A stretch of DNA of 64,000 nucleotides from Allacma fusca (GCA_947179485.1 OX359246.1:5952001-6016000), one strand, 5' to 3'. Shown: positions 35,446 to 46,139, counted from the stretch's first letter. Translations and numbers: made by a program. The notes: generated from the sequence alone by a model not told the origin.

Positions 35446-38400
35446 ATCTGTCACCCGCTTCATCAATGTGCCCGTATATCATGTGTTATTTTGATGATGT
35501 CTCCATTGATGCATTAATTGATACAGGAGCTTCTCATAATTTAATACAAAAGAATCACATCCCCTCCAGTGCAGTCATCACTCCTTGCCCACAAAGATTT
35601 GTTATCACAGCAGATAAAGCTCGCATTCCTACGTCCCATATAGCCTCCTTAACGTTCCAACTTGACAACTACTTTTACACAACAGAAGCCCATGTCCTTG
35701 AAACGCTCACTCCTCCACTCATTCTTGGCTGTAAGTTTATTACCCAATTTGACTTTCATATACATCTGAACTCTAACTCACTATACAACTCTCACGTATG
35801 TCATTACTTTCGTAAGCATGCATACTCAGCCACTTGCTCATCTGAGTGCGGCTGTTCCTCTCCCGTCAAAACATTATTTACTATCCAACTTCCCCCTCGA
35901 CACCAAATGTATGTACCGACTACTTCATTACACACGTCTCACACGACATTTTTCAACCCTCATCCACTCATTGAAAAACAATACAAAGTAATTTTTCCTC
36001 CAGTTATCAACCCAGCGAAAAATGTTTTGCTCGCCACAAACATTTCCACATCTACCCAGATTATTCCCGCTGATACTCTTTTAGGTCATGCTCAACGCTA
36101 TGATTTTACCCAAAGCTTAAACACAGCTCCGGTAATTCCTCAAACTCCAACCCCTTTTACTCCTGAACAACTTCAATCCTTAAATATTAATCCTAAATTA
36201 AGGCCAGCTGAACGCGCCTCGATCATTAGTCTCCTTAATAAGTATTCATATTTATTTGCATGGACACTTATGGATCTTCAAGTTTGCACCCTCCCCCCCA
36301 TGCGAATTACGTTAAATTCTGACACTCCAGTTCAGGCTAAACCCTACCGCTTGAGCACCACGGAGCGTGAGATTTTAAAGCAAGAATTAGATAAATTAAT
36401 TCAAGCAGGTATAATTGTTCCCTGTGAAAACTCCAATTATTCCACCCCTGTATTTTTAGTCCGCCAAAAATTAGGTAAATGGCGACTCGTCTGTGATTTT
36501 CAAAAACTAAATAAAATCACAGTCGACGAAATATTCCCTCTCCCAAGGATTGATGACTTGCTTTTTCAGTTACGAAGTGCTGCGTATTTTTCCCCTTTAG
36601 ATTTATTTAGCGGTTATTACCAAGCCCTCATCCACCCGGATGATCAGCATTTAACTGCTATTGTCACTGAATTCGGTCTATACATGTACTTACGTGTATG
36701 TTTTGGTCTGAAAAATGCCCCCGCCTACTTTCAGAGACTCGCTTCTCGTACTCTCGGTACTTTAAGATATACACACGCTGTATCTTATATTGATGACATT
36801 ATACCCTACAGTAAAGACTTTCCCTCTCACCTGGTTGCTATAGAACTTGTGTTTCAACGACTCGCTAGAGTTAATTTTCGCATGAATCCCAAAAAGTGTT
36901 TCTTTGGCATGCAAGAACATGTAGTATTTGGATTCTTTTTGTCACAAAAAGGTCTATCCACTGAATCAGCAAAAGTAGCTGCAATCATGCAACAGCCCAA
37001 ACCCAATAATTTAGAAACACTACGTAAATTTTTAGGCACTATAGGTTATTATCGCAGATTTATTTGGAATTTTGCTCAAATAGCTGCTCCACTCCAAGGA
37101 TTATTGAAGAAACATTCACTATACCATTGGAGCCCTGACTGTGATAAGGCATTTTTGACTCTCAAAAATGCTTTATGCACAGCTCCAGTACTTAGGCATT
37201 ACGATCCCACACTCCCATGTATTTTATATACGGACGCAAGTAATTTAGCCATAGCTGGCATTTTACATCAACACTTTGAAGATGGTGAACACCCAATTTA
37301 TTTTATTTCCAGAGCTTTGACTCCAGCTGAGAAAAATTGGGGTGCTACCGAAAAAGAATGTTTAGCTGTAGTATTTGCCACAAGAAAGCTTCGAGAATTT
37401 TTATATCTCAAACCTTTCATAATTGTTACTGACCATCATGCTTTATGTTATTTAAAATGCCAACGTAATCCCACCGCCCGACTTACTCGTATGGCTGTAA
37501 TTTTAGAACAATTTCGCTATGTAATTAGGTATAAAAAAGGTACTCTACATAGGAACGTAGATGGTGTCTCTCGTTGCCCCTACGCTCTCTCCACTACAAA
37601 AGACACAGAAGATGATCTTACAATTCCAGGTCTTACAGCCCAATCTCCCACATCCAGCCCCAAGCCACTCCCAGCAATACCTCTCATTAATCCTGCTGAT
37701 TTAAAGCATGCTCAAGCTATTGATCATACTTTAAATAAATTATTGCAGAAAAAGCGCTCCAAATTAATTCCCAATGATGATGGTATTTATTTTATTCAAT
37801 TTAATCCCCGCAATCCTAAACTTTTAGTCATCCCTAAAGCTATGATTCCCATCGTGTTACAAAATGCTCACAATCATCCCCTTGGTGGTCATTTGAATTT
37901 TCAGAGGACTTTGGCACGTCTCCGTCCATTTTATTGGTGGAGATCGATTACATCAGACACATTTAAGCACTGTACTCATTGCCCGGAGTGCCAAAGTCGC
38001 CAGCACCTCACCAAATTACGTATGGACAGTTTGAAAAACATTCCCATAAAAATCCCAGCAAGCACATATGCTATGGATTTATTAGGCCCCTTTCGTGAAA
38101 CTCCAAGAGGCAATAAATATGTACTCGTCCTCACTGACTTATTTACTAAATGGGTACATACTTCCCTCCTTCCCAACAGAGAAGCTGCCCATATAGCCAT
38201 GCATTTGGAATCTTTTATTTTAACATTTCCAGGCATGTCTATATTAATTTCTGACGGAGCTGCGGAGTTTAAATCTGCGACTCTACAAGAATTATTAAAA
38301 CGGTTTAATATTACACATCATGTAAGTATGCCCTTTCACCCCCGTTCCCACGGAATTGTAGAGAGATTAAATCAAACTCTCGCAATTATGCTCAGCAAAT

Positions 38401-39257
38401 TTGTCTCGGACAATCAGTTAGATTGGGACATATTTGTTCCGTATGTAATTACTGCATATAATACCTCCGAGCATTCAGTTACAAAAATTTCCCCTTTTCA
38501 AGCATTTTTCGGTAGAGCTCCTCCAGCCCCTCTACTCAACTCCATTCCCAATACACTTTTACAAATGACTCAGCTCAGCGCTTCTCAGGTCAAAATCATG
38601 CATCAAAGAATATCCCAATTAATTAAAAAGGCTCAATTACAAGCCAAAGAACGATTTGATGCTATGTATCAACCCTTAGAGTTTAAAGTTGGTTCCCACG
38701 TTCGATTTTATCTCCCTCAGCGAAAAATTGGTTTGTCTGACAAACTTCTTTGTCGTTGGGTTGGACCTTATACCATAACTTATATTGATAAGAACAATAA
38801 TGCTGACTTAGTTTTAACCTTTCCCTCTACTAAGCTTAGACCTAGTATTAAATGTCACCTCTCCCAACTCAAGCTCATAAAAATTGATTTGGGGGATGGC
38901 ATTATTCATCCCGAGTATGTATATACTACGGAAGACCAGCACGAATTTGACGCTTGGTTGACACAATTTCCCTCCGACACCCCAGACTCCGGTTCCTCTC
39001 TCCCTTCTCCCATCCGTAAAGCTTCTACACGTCATTCACGCAAAATGAAAATACAACCGTCCACTTCATCTGAAGACAGTCCAGTTAAGCGTTTAACTTC
39101 TCCTCCTCCAAACTCCTCGCCACAAACTTCTGGTTATCACTCCACAAAGTTGAAATCAATTCTCAAACCACCCCAACCCATTGATACGAATCATCCACTT
39201 CGACGTTCTGTACGTTTAAGAAATAAAACAAAGAAAGTTACATTTTCCCATGTCTGA
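35205..39257 (+). CDS. pol: Pol polyprotein of copy 1 (PR-RT-RNaseH-IN)
   Basis: Made as a Gag-Pol fusion by -1 frameshift at 35199-35205; the first ATG in this frame is only at 35466. Aspartic protease with DTGAS at 35520. Reverse transcriptase with YIDD at 36786-36797 and the CFGLKNAPAYF region before it. RNase H with YTDAS near 37230 and TDHHAL. Integrase with an HHCC zinc-binding region (about 37870-37990) and DDE residues in YAMDLLG, ISDGAAEF and GIVERLNQ (about 38076-38365). A basic, Ser/Pro-rich tail ends with RRSVRLRNKTKKV. No chromodomain. The stop overlaps the start of the ORF4-frame extension by a few bases. All catalytic residues look intact. Confidence 0.92.
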   Translation, partial: PTEGAQPAWSGSPPELSEQQFPRKQQWLPQQPTKPRQQSPERPKCPQIGNFIQSQSAPKQSSSPESLCESSISLHNLPTINLSPASSMCPYIMCYFDDVSIDALIDTGASHNLIQKNHIPSSAVITPCPQRFVITADKARIPTSHIASLTFQLDNYFYTTEAHVLETLTPPLILGCKFITQFDFHIHLNSNSLYNSHVCHYFRKHAYSATCSSECGCSSPVKTLFTIQLPPRHQMYVPTTSLHTSHTTFFNPHPLIEKQYKVIFPPVINPAKNVLLATNISTSTQIIPADTLLGHAQRYDFTQSLNTAPVIPQTPTPFTPEQLQSLNINPKLRPAERASIISLLNKYSYLFAWTLMDLQVCTLPPMRITLNSDTPVQAKPYRLSTTEREILKQELDKLIQAGIIVPCENSNYSTPVFLVRQKLGKWRLVCDFQKLNKITVDEIFPLPRIDDLLFQLRSAAYFSPLDLFSGYYQALIHPDDQHLTAIVTEFGLYMYLRVCFGLKNAPAYFQRLASRTLGTLRYTHAVSYIDDIIPYSKDFPSHLVAIELVFQRLARVNFRMNPKKCFFGMQEHVVFGFFLSQKGLSTESAKVAAIMQQPKPNNLETLRKFLGTIGYYRRFIWNFAQIAAPLQGLLKKHSLYHWSPDCDKAFLTLKNALCTAPVLRHYDPTLPCILYTDASNLAIAGILHQHFEDGEHPIYFISRALTPAEKNWGATEKECLAVVFATRKLREFLYLKPFIIVTDHHALCYLKCQRNPTARLTRMAVILEQFRYVIRYKKGTLHRNVDGVSRCPYALSTTKDTEDDLTIPGLTAQSPTSSPKPLPAIPLINPADLKHAQAIDHTLNKLLQKKRSKLIPNDDGIYFIQFNPRNPKLLVIPKAMIPIVLQNAHNHPLGGHLNFQRTLARLRPFYWWRSITSDTFKHCTHCPECQSRQHLTKLRMDSLKNIPIKIPASTYAMDLLGPFRETPRGNKYVLVLTDLFTKWVHTSLLPNREAAHIAMHLESFILTFPGMSILISDGAAEFKSATLQELLKRFNITHHVSMPFHPRSHGIVERLNQTLAIMLSKFVSDNQLDWDIFVPYVITAYNTSEHSVTKISPFQAFFGRAPPAPLLNSIPNTLLQMTQLSASQVKIMHQRISQLIKKAQLQAKERFDAMYQPLEFKVGSHVRFYLPQRKIGLSDKLLCRWVGPYTITYIDKNNNADLVLTFPSTKLRPSIKCHLSQLKLIKIDLGDGIIHPEYVYTTEDQHEFDAWLTQFPSDTPDSGSSLPSPIRKASTRHSRKMKIQPSTSSEDSPVKRLTSPPPNSSPQTSGYHSTKLKSILKPPQPIDTNHPLRRSVRLRNKTKKVTFSHV

Positions 39258-39262
39258 CCACA

Positions 39263-40222
39263 ATGACCAGCAACAATCCCCAGTCCCCGCCTGTGTACCC
39301 TTATGTGCCAGGCATTGTCCAATACCCGACAACTCTGGGTATCAATCCTGCTATCCGCCTCTCCGACAACCCATGGACGGAATTGATCAAAGTTTATCTC
39401 CCGGGCACCCCGGACACACTCATCTGTTGCCCGGTATCAATCTGCACAGTTCAGATATTTCCATATCAATTTGCCGACGCGTCTGGGAACGAACTACATT
39501 GTTACGACTCCTCAACTCCTATTCTCAAGAGGACCTTCCGCCATGTTGCTGTCGGAATTGTATTACCAGACCAAGTTCCTTCTCTTCTGGATCAGTTGAG
39601 CGCAACTTACTTTCAAGCAACGGTGAAACAATCACAGATGTGGAACGAATTTCTTCTACAACTACGCGACGCCCCACCGAATTACGTCTCAGCGACGCCC
39701 GTTATTTCAATCGAACCGCAAATTCGGTTCGAACAAATATCTCGGGCATGGTTGGAATCAGCCAACACTTGTGCCATCCAAACACGTCGATCCAATTGGG
39801 TCAAGAAACACGGGCCGCGTCAAGGCCCGACTCTGACATTGCCTCAACAACTCCTGACAACTGCTCCACCGGACCCCATTCAAAACCCTCTCGCCCAACC
39901 GCCTCAACCAGGCCCTGTACATATACCTTCACTTCCGAAAGTGACTTCAGCGGAAGTGATGACGACAGTTTGCCAAACCCGCCCTCTCCCAACTCTGACG
40001 CCCGGCCCCCCGCCAACGACTCATATGATGACTGGTACGACGCCTGTCAAGCCGCCGCAGCAATGGACTCAGACGACTGGGACGGTGATCGACCTCAGAC
40101 CCCAAACGATAATGGAAACCATACAACTCACTCCTCTCCATCAACCTCACCGAATCTACCCGGAACTCGTTCTCAACGAACAAGGGGAATTTGTGGAAGC
40201 CCCGTCAACTTTTCAACCCTAA
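39263..40222 (+). CDS. ORF3 of the retrotransposon, unknown function
   Basis: 319 residues starting 5 bases after the pol stop. The first two thirds have the composition of a folded protein (WTELIKVYLPG, CCPVSICTVQIF, FRHVAVGIVLPDQVP); the rest is Pro/Thr-rich. I see no signal peptide or membrane segment and do not recognise a family. The same bases are also open in the ORF4 frame back to 39250. I prefer this frame because the other reading looks like low-complexity shadow and because ORF4 has its own signal-peptide ATG just after this stop. Confidence 0.6.
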   Translation: MTSNNPQSPPVYPYVPGIVQYPTTLGINPAIRLSDNPWTELIKVYLPGTPDTLICCPVSICTVQIFPYQFADASGNELHCYDSSTPILKRTFRHVAVGIVLPDQVPSLLDQLSATYFQATVKQSQMWNEFLLQLRDAPPNYVSATPVISIEPQIRFEQISRAWLESANTCAIQTRRSNWVKKHGPRQGPTLTLPQQLLTTAPPDPIQNPLAQPPQPGPVHIPSLPKVTSAEVMTTVCQTRPLPTLTPGPPPTTHMMTGTTPVKPPQQWTQTTGTVIDLRPQTIMETIQLTPLHQPHRIYPELVLNEQGEFVEAPSTFQP

Positions 40223-40227
40223 TCATT

Positions 40228-41175
40228 ATGATTTTTCTTTTTATTTTTGCCTGTGAAAGTGCTCCACTTGGCATTTGGGGAAGCCTCCCCAACCTCTCCA
40301 AGCTGACAGGTGCCGGAACAAAACTAAACATGGCCCGGACCAATTCAATGCACAAAATGGTACCCCTTCAACGGTCAGTCAGTATCCAATCACTACCCTC
40401 CATGACTCAGAACGGTAACAAAAATTTTAATCTTCCCATGCAGGCTGCCCCTTCCAAGAAAAATAATGCGGTCAAAGTTATGGCTGCTGGAGCTGCTCTT
40501 ATGGTAGCCCCACCAATTATAAGTAAAATCTTGGATTTTATTCCCTCTCGCTCCAACACCTTCCCCGAAATTCCAAAACCTGACCTGGAAACTCCTCCTC
40601 CTCCTCCGCTCACTCCTTCACCACTCGAACAACGACTCTTGATAAACTCACCCATTACGATTGACGATTATAAAGACGATACTTTTAAGCCTTTCAAAGA
40701 TGTTAATAAGTATAATGCTAACATAACACAAATGTTAGAAGAATGGAAATCTATTCATAATTCTTTTCTCTCTTTACAGACTAAGAAGGATGAGCCCGGC
40801 CAGACAGTTACTATCACTACTACCCTCTCTCCGCCAGTGCATGCTAAGCAAACGGCGCCGGAACCCATTCCTCCCATCCTTCCGGTTCCAAAGATGGAAA
40901 TTGGCGTTGGCAAGGGAGATTCCCAAGTTCTTCTCCGTATTTTCACCTTGTCAAGTACGGCCCTTTCAACCATTATTGGCTTTGGTTTAATTGTATATGG
41001 TTTATATTGTTATTACCGGTATCGTCAGCGAAACCGCCAGAACTCCCGAATCTCCCATGCCCTGCCCAGCGCCTACTTCATCAATAATCCCCGCCCACAC
41101 AACCATGACCCGTACCCACCCATCGTGGCCCTCAACAATTTATCCAACCAGCTGTCTGCCCGGACTCCAGCCTAG
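40228..41175 (+). CDS. ORF4, env-like membrane protein
   Basis: 315 residues from an ATG that opens a hydrophobic signal peptide (MIFLFIFACESA), 5 bases after the ORF3 stop. A basic pair followed by a small-residue hydrophobic stretch (about residues 77-97, AAGAALMVAPP) resembles a fusion-peptide region but lacks a clear furin site. Then come Pro-rich sequence, an NIT glycosylation sequon near residue 161, a likely helical zone, and a single TM (about 240-262) before a Tyr/Arg-rich tail. Layout suggests a retroviral-type envelope or other surface protein; this rests on topology, not on a recognised family. The frame is open upstream to 39250 (641 codons). Confidence 0.55.
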   Translation: MIFLFIFACESAPLGIWGSLPNLSKLTGAGTKLNMARTNSMHKMVPLQRSVSIQSLPSMTQNGNKNFNLPMQAAPSKKNNAVKVMAAGAALMVAPPIISKILDFIPSRSNTFPEIPKPDLETPPPPPLTPSPLEQRLLINSPITIDDYKDDTFKPFKDVNKYNANITQMLEEWKSIHNSFLSLQTKKDEPGQTVTITTTLSPPVHAKQTAPEPIPPILPVPKMEIGVGKGDSQVLLRIFTLSSTALSTIIGFGLIVYGLYCYYRYRQRNRQNSRISHALPSAYFINNPRPHNHDPYPPIVALNNLSNQLSARTPA

Positions 41176-41403
41176 TTTTAAGCTCATTTTGATTTTCTAA
41201 CAGTAGGATGTACTAATACAATATTGATTTTACACCTGTTATCACCTTCGCCTTAAATGATTCCAGTATGTGTACTAGCTTGTAAAGAAAAACACAAAAA
41301 TAATTTTTTTTTTTGACCTATCTCTTCTTTATTCTACCTATCTTTCGTTCAAACATACATACCAATTGTACTAACACAATATGAATTTTCATTACAAATT
41401 ATT

Positions 41404-41440
41404 CAATTTTGGGGACAAAATTTTCCCCGACCGCGCGGGA
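41404..41440 (+). other. Polypurine tract region before the 3' LTR
   Basis: TTTTGGGGACAAAATTTTCC followed by a GC-rich GCGCGGGA abuts the LTR. GGGGACAAAATTTTCCCC is nearly a perfect palindrome. The GGGGACAAAA or GCGGGA purines are the likely plus-strand primer. Confidence 0.55.
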
Positions 41441-41957
41441 TGTTAGGTATGTATATAGAAATTACATAAATTAGTTAAGTCTCACATGAATAATTAATTA
41501 AGTTGTGAAACACACAACCCTAGGTTAAGTCAGTTCAAAGTTACTTAAACACTTATTGTAAAGGTGCAATGTAAGCACTTCCCATCGGCTAAAGCCGACG
41601 AGTGTCAACGTCCCGTTACATCCGTTATGATGTAACGTCTAGACTTAAGATTGTAAAAATAGGCTCAAGTAGCCACTTGTTAAGTTTAAGATTCTTCCAG
41701 ACTCTTCAGTGAATAACTGAGAGTCATTCCAGTAACACCTATTTTTAGTTGTTAATCTTCACTTCCTTTTCCTTTTGATTTCAATTATAAATAAAAGTAA
41801 TTAGTCTTCGGATTAATGTAAAATCACACTCAATCATTTATTCATAATCATTCCTTTCATCAGCACGATTTCCCATTATTTACAATTTCTTGACAATTAC
41901 ATAAGTAAATAATCCAGGAGTTAGGATTTCATGGTATGACCATAACCTACTCTTACA
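41441..41957 (+). repeat. 3' LTR of copy 1
   Basis: 517 bp; I find no difference from the 5' LTR by eye. Followed directly by the ATAT duplication and the rest of receptor gene G. Confidence 0.92.
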
Positions 41958-43444
41958 ATATCTTCAGTCTTCATATTTATTGCACGCGTACACAGGTTTT
42001 GTGTCTAAAGCGGAAACTGGTGACCGACTTGCTGGCCCATTCCAACACCGTTAAATTGCAACTACATTTCGATACACATTTTAAGCGCTCATCCTGGCGA
42101 CGTTATAATTACAATCGACATAAAATCGCACTGTGCTCAGATCTCAAATCAAACGTTTTCTACGAAAATATTGAGCCCTTGACATTCCGAGAATCTTGGA
42201 AATCCTCCCAGTCATGGTCAACACACCCTGCTGTTCGTATTTACATTTTAATTATCGGATTTTTAAATGCAACCGGAGTCGACACTAAATATTTAGGGGA
42301 CGAAACTTTGGGGGGAATGTCAGGGAGTGTACACTTTAAAAAAGGCAATACGTTAAAATATAAAATGGTATTTCTGGAAACGTATGAGTATTTCAACTTT
42401 TATTATTTCCAAAATGACACTCGCAGTTCAAAAATAAATCCGTTAGCATTCTTTAGCCCCATTGACGGTCCAACGTGGGCATGTATTTCTATTTCAGCAT
42501 GCATATTAATACTTTTAATGAAACATCTAATTCCTGTGGACAAGCAGCCAATTTTTACAGTTGTGGCTGGTTTGGTTTCTCAGTCAACAACTTCATCTAA
42601 ATTGGGTTTGTTGATGCTATGGAATTTCGTTGCATTTATCCTGAGTAACGTATACTCCGGATCTATTGAGAGCCTTCTGGTTTCACCATCAATGCCAAAA
42701 AGAATAACTGATTTTAAGGATCTCTTTGAAAAAGACTACACGCCTTGTTTACCGTTAGGGTTGGTTGGGAATTACTTGGTGAGCAAAACACTCGTGACCG
42801 GTGGTCTGCCGTATATTGATGGCTTGAGGAACAGGACAAAAATCCTCTCGCAATTTAAAAGTACGGTGGAAAAAAAGTACTGGGAATTCTTAATGACGGT
42901 GGAGAAAACATGTGGGTTGGATGAAGAAATTACGGTGCGGTTTCTGGAGGCTCAGTTATCTATGCTAAAACCGAATCTGTACTGTTTCGGAGGGAGGAAA
43001 CCTATGAGCTTGGCCCCGACGGTTTGGATACTTTATAATCCTAATGCAGCTCTGCTGCATTCTATTACGCATCAGTTACTTGCTACTGGAGTGATCCAGC
43101 TATTTCAAGAATTGAAGAAAGAAATTTTTTTGGAGTTAATACAGGAATATATGCGAAAAGTTATCTTTAAAGAGGAAGTTGCTCAAAGAGCGTTGAGAGC
43201 ATCACATGATCCTCTGCAACCACTGTCCCTGACTCAAACCAGCACCGTGTTTTTAATGTTCCTGCCGTTGTTCACCATTGCTGGGATCTGTCATATATGG
43301 AAAACGTTGTGTCAATCAAACGTTCATATACTGGCATCCAATTGGTTTTTATTATATTTTGGTTGCACTTGTTGTAATTTATTTGTCAAGCTGTTTAAAT
43401 ATAGCTTCTCTATTGTCAATTCTTTCTTCAATAGCTACTTGTAG

Positions 43445-44581
43445 CTAGCACTTTGTTTGTACTTGAAGAGCTAGATTTCTAAATTGTAGCTTCTTTGTTG
43501 TCAAGTTTTTGTGTAAAAGTATGTTTTTTCAAATTGAATTTTTGTCACTGGATAATATTCAAAAGGAAGCCCTTTTCATTGCAAAATTCGGTTGTTCACT
43601 GGTCATCAGAATAGGGTAGAGTCTAGTATGAGCAATTCTATAAATACGTATCCCTACTACCACAACAATTAATTATTTCAATATTGTATTTCAATTCTAA
43701 AGTTTCTAATAAATCAAAATTTGTAAAAGTATGAAATGTGTGTAACCTGTTTTTATACAATTGGATTAGAGCTTGTATAGTGATTCCTCTTAGTTCCGTT
43801 TCATTTCTTGATCAAAACTCAGTGGTAGTTAATGGTGCTATTAATTTGTATTTGTTTTTGGTTTTTGTATTCCTTAGGAACGTTTTCCTTTTCACGAAAA
43901 TTTATTGTCTGTACTCAAGTTTAACTATGCATACAATTTAGGGCCTAAATCGCTGTTTAGCGGGACGGCAAGAGATCCGGAATAATATAGCGAGAGGCAT
44001 TGATTTCACTATTTACCATAATGTCGAGAGAACTCTCAATTTTGCTGGGAGGAATCAGTATTTTAAAAGAGTCGTTTCGGTAATTAGGAAGAATTTAAAA
44101 TACAATAATAGGATAGAAACCCCCGGGTTTGTGATAATATTTGGTAGCATGTAATTTGTCGTAAATCCACTAATGTCGTTTTAGTTATTTTTAGATGTTT
44201 TAGTGTCAATTTCACCAAGAGCTAAGCATTTTAGAACTTCATCGTGAAAGAAATTCTATACCTACATTAATGCTTTTAACTCATCTACAGAACCTGTACA
44301 ATTGTTAACACTTGTGGAAAGGTCGAGGTATTCTAGTCTTGTAGATAGAAACGTGTGAATATTGGAAATTTTCATTAAATTGAGATTGTGGGCAAATTGG
44401 GTTAATTTCCACTGCATTTTAGACGTTTATGGATCAATGGAGCAGTAGTCGGAATTTTGTGAGACGAGAAATTTTTCGACAGGAATTTTTAAATGTATTG
44501 ATGTCTTCCAGGGAAACCTTTTTTATTAACAGGGATTTTAAAATTCATTGACCTTTCATTGCAGGAAATTGACATCTTGCT
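43445..44581 (+). repeat. 3' intergenic block after gene G
   Basis: Parallel to 14301-15446 after gene C throughout, ending at TTGACATCTTGCTTGG before relic H. No separate gene supported; a small frame near 43738 falls in the shared 3' flank. Confidence 0.65.
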
Positions 44582-44965
44582 TGGTTGTTGAAACCGAATT
44601 TACACTGTTTTGGAGGAGTTAAACCTTTTAGCCTGGTGCCATTAATTGAAAATTTTATAATCCCAATGCAACTCGTTTATACGCGACTTCGTCATCTGTT
44701 TTTTGCTACTGGAGTCATTCAACTATTTGAGGATTTCAGCAATGCAGATACATTTACGATATTGCAAAGATTAGTGTTAGAAGGTTTTAAAGATGAAATC
44801 GCTCAAAGATCCTTGCATGCATCACATGACTTTCTGGAGCCACTGTCATTGGCTCAAACCAGCATTATGTTTTTGATGGTTCTGCTAATATTCGTCATTG
44901 CTGGATTTTGCCATTTGTGGAATATGCTGTTCGAATCAAATATTCAAGTAGTAGCATCTAATTAA
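44582..44965 (+). pseudogene. IR-like C-terminal relic H
   Basis: Encodes the last third of S2 and the final TM: LKPNLHCFGG, ATGVIQLF, IAQRSLHASH, MFLMVLLIFVIAGFCHLW. A one-base loss near 44645 throws the middle out of the family frame, and no N-terminal or TM1-M3 sequence precedes it. Closer to copy B than to A/C/G (for example FVIAGF and HLWNM). A longer version of relic D. Confidence 0.75.
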
Positions 44966-45360
44966 TCCTTCATTGTTGCGATTGCTCATATCTAGCATTA
45001 TTATTGCCTATGATTTGTATAGTAGTTGTGGCTACTCTTAGATAAGATTCCCTTTCCACTTGCATCCGTAAATCGTCCCCAGGATAATAACATTTTGGGG
45101 GAACTCTGTCTGTCAATAAACAGATTTCCAGAGATTTCGGCGATACATTAAGTTAATGTTTTGTTCCTGCGGGACAACAGAAAGAATTACTTAGTCACGG
45201 ATTACAATAATCGTTTGACGGCAGACAGTGGTGTATTTAACATAAATTTAACCTACTTTGAAGTATTTTATTTACAATTTAATTCGAAACTTATTACAGC
45301 TCATTAAAAATCAGTGCAATATTTCTAAAATTCAGTAAAATATCATATACAGTATGCCGG
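44966..45360. other. Intergenic, no gene seen
   Basis: AT-rich sequence running into the satellite; nothing recognised. Confidence 0.4.
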
Positions 45361-45361
45361 A

Positions 45362-46070
45362 AATTCTATAAAATATTTCTAGATTTCTATAAAATATTTC
45401 TAGATTTCTGTAAAATATTTCTAGATTTCTATAAAATATTTCTAGATTTCTATAAAATATTTCTAGATTTCTATAAAATATTTCTAGATTTCTATAAAAT
45501 ATTTCTAGATTTCTATAAAATATTTCTAGATTTCTATAAAATATTTCTAGATTTCTATAAAATATTTCTAGATTTCTATAAAATATTTCTAGATTTCTAT
45601 AAAATATTTCTAGATTTCTATAAAATATTTCTAGATTTCTATAAAATATTTCTAGATTTCTATAAAATATTTCTAGATTTCTATAAAATATTTCTAGATT
45701 TCTATAAAATATTTCTAGATTTCTATAAAATATTTCTAGATTTCTATAAAATATTTCTAGATTTCTATAAAATATTTCTAGATTTCTATAAAATATTTCT
45801 AGATTTCTATAAAATATTTCTAGATTTCTATAAAATATTTCTAGATTTCTATAAAATATTTCTAGATTTCTATAAAATATTTCTAGATTTCTATAAAATA
45901 TTTCTAGATTTCTATAAAATATTTCTAGATTTCTATAAAATATTTCTAGATTTCTATAAAATATTTCTAGATTTCTATAAAATATTTCTAGATTTCTATA
46001 AAATATTTCTAGATTTCTATAAAATATTTCTAGATTTCTATAAAATATTTCTAGATTTCTATAAAATATT
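45362..46070 (+). repeat. 21-bp satellite array
   Basis: About 33 head-to-tail copies of a 21-bp unit (AAAATATTTCTAGATTTCTA plus one T). Almost all copies are identical; one near 45410 has TGTAAAAT. The array starts from degenerate TCTATAAAATATTTC units and ends at ATTTGAAGAATTGC. The units are contiguous, without unique spacers. Confidence 0.95.
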
Positions 46071-46139
46071 TGAAGAATTGCAGCAACAACTAATCTTTAT
46101 AGAATTATAAGGAAAGCAGAGACATTCAAGATTCACAGT

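Larger units (their letters stand above)
32800..41957 (+). mobile_element. gypsy-type LTR retrotransposon, complete copy 1
   Basis: 9158 bp with LTRs beginning TGTTAGG and ending CTTACA, flanked by ATAT (32796-32799, 41958-41961). Order: LTR, leader, gag, pol (PR-RT-RNaseH-IN), ORF3, env-like ORF4, polypurine tract, LTR. The domain order with integrase after RNase H marks the Ty3/gypsy group. A 4-bp duplication of alternating T/A is typical of gypsy-like insect elements with env. All frames are open and the LTRs are identical by eye, so the copy is young. It is richer in C, especially in gag, than the host DNA. Confidence 0.92.
32237..43444 (+). pseudogene. IR-like receptor copy G, split by an LTR retrotransposon
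   Basis: The 5' part is 32237-32799 (signal peptide to the IEN codons) and the 3' part 41962-43444 (FSLHIYCTR to the end). Between them lie the retrotransposon (32800-41957) and the second copy of the 4-bp target duplication. Apart from this insertion the frame is open: the two parts total 682 codons including the stop, the same as intact copy C, and the junction codon reads ATC as in A and C. In its present state translation would stop 11 codons into the LTR (near 32833). TM1, pore loop, M3, S2 and last TM are all intact in the 3' part. The copy was probably functional until this insertion. Confidence 0.85.

Noticed and set aside
39250..40227. N-terminal half of a 641-codon open frame as part of one long env protein
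   Set aside because: The same bases encode ORF3 in another frame with more protein-like composition, and ORF4 has its own ATG and signal peptide at 40228. Kept as an alternative only.
45362..46070. CRISPR-like array
   Set aside because: The repeats are contiguous without unique spacers, and the window is eukaryotic.
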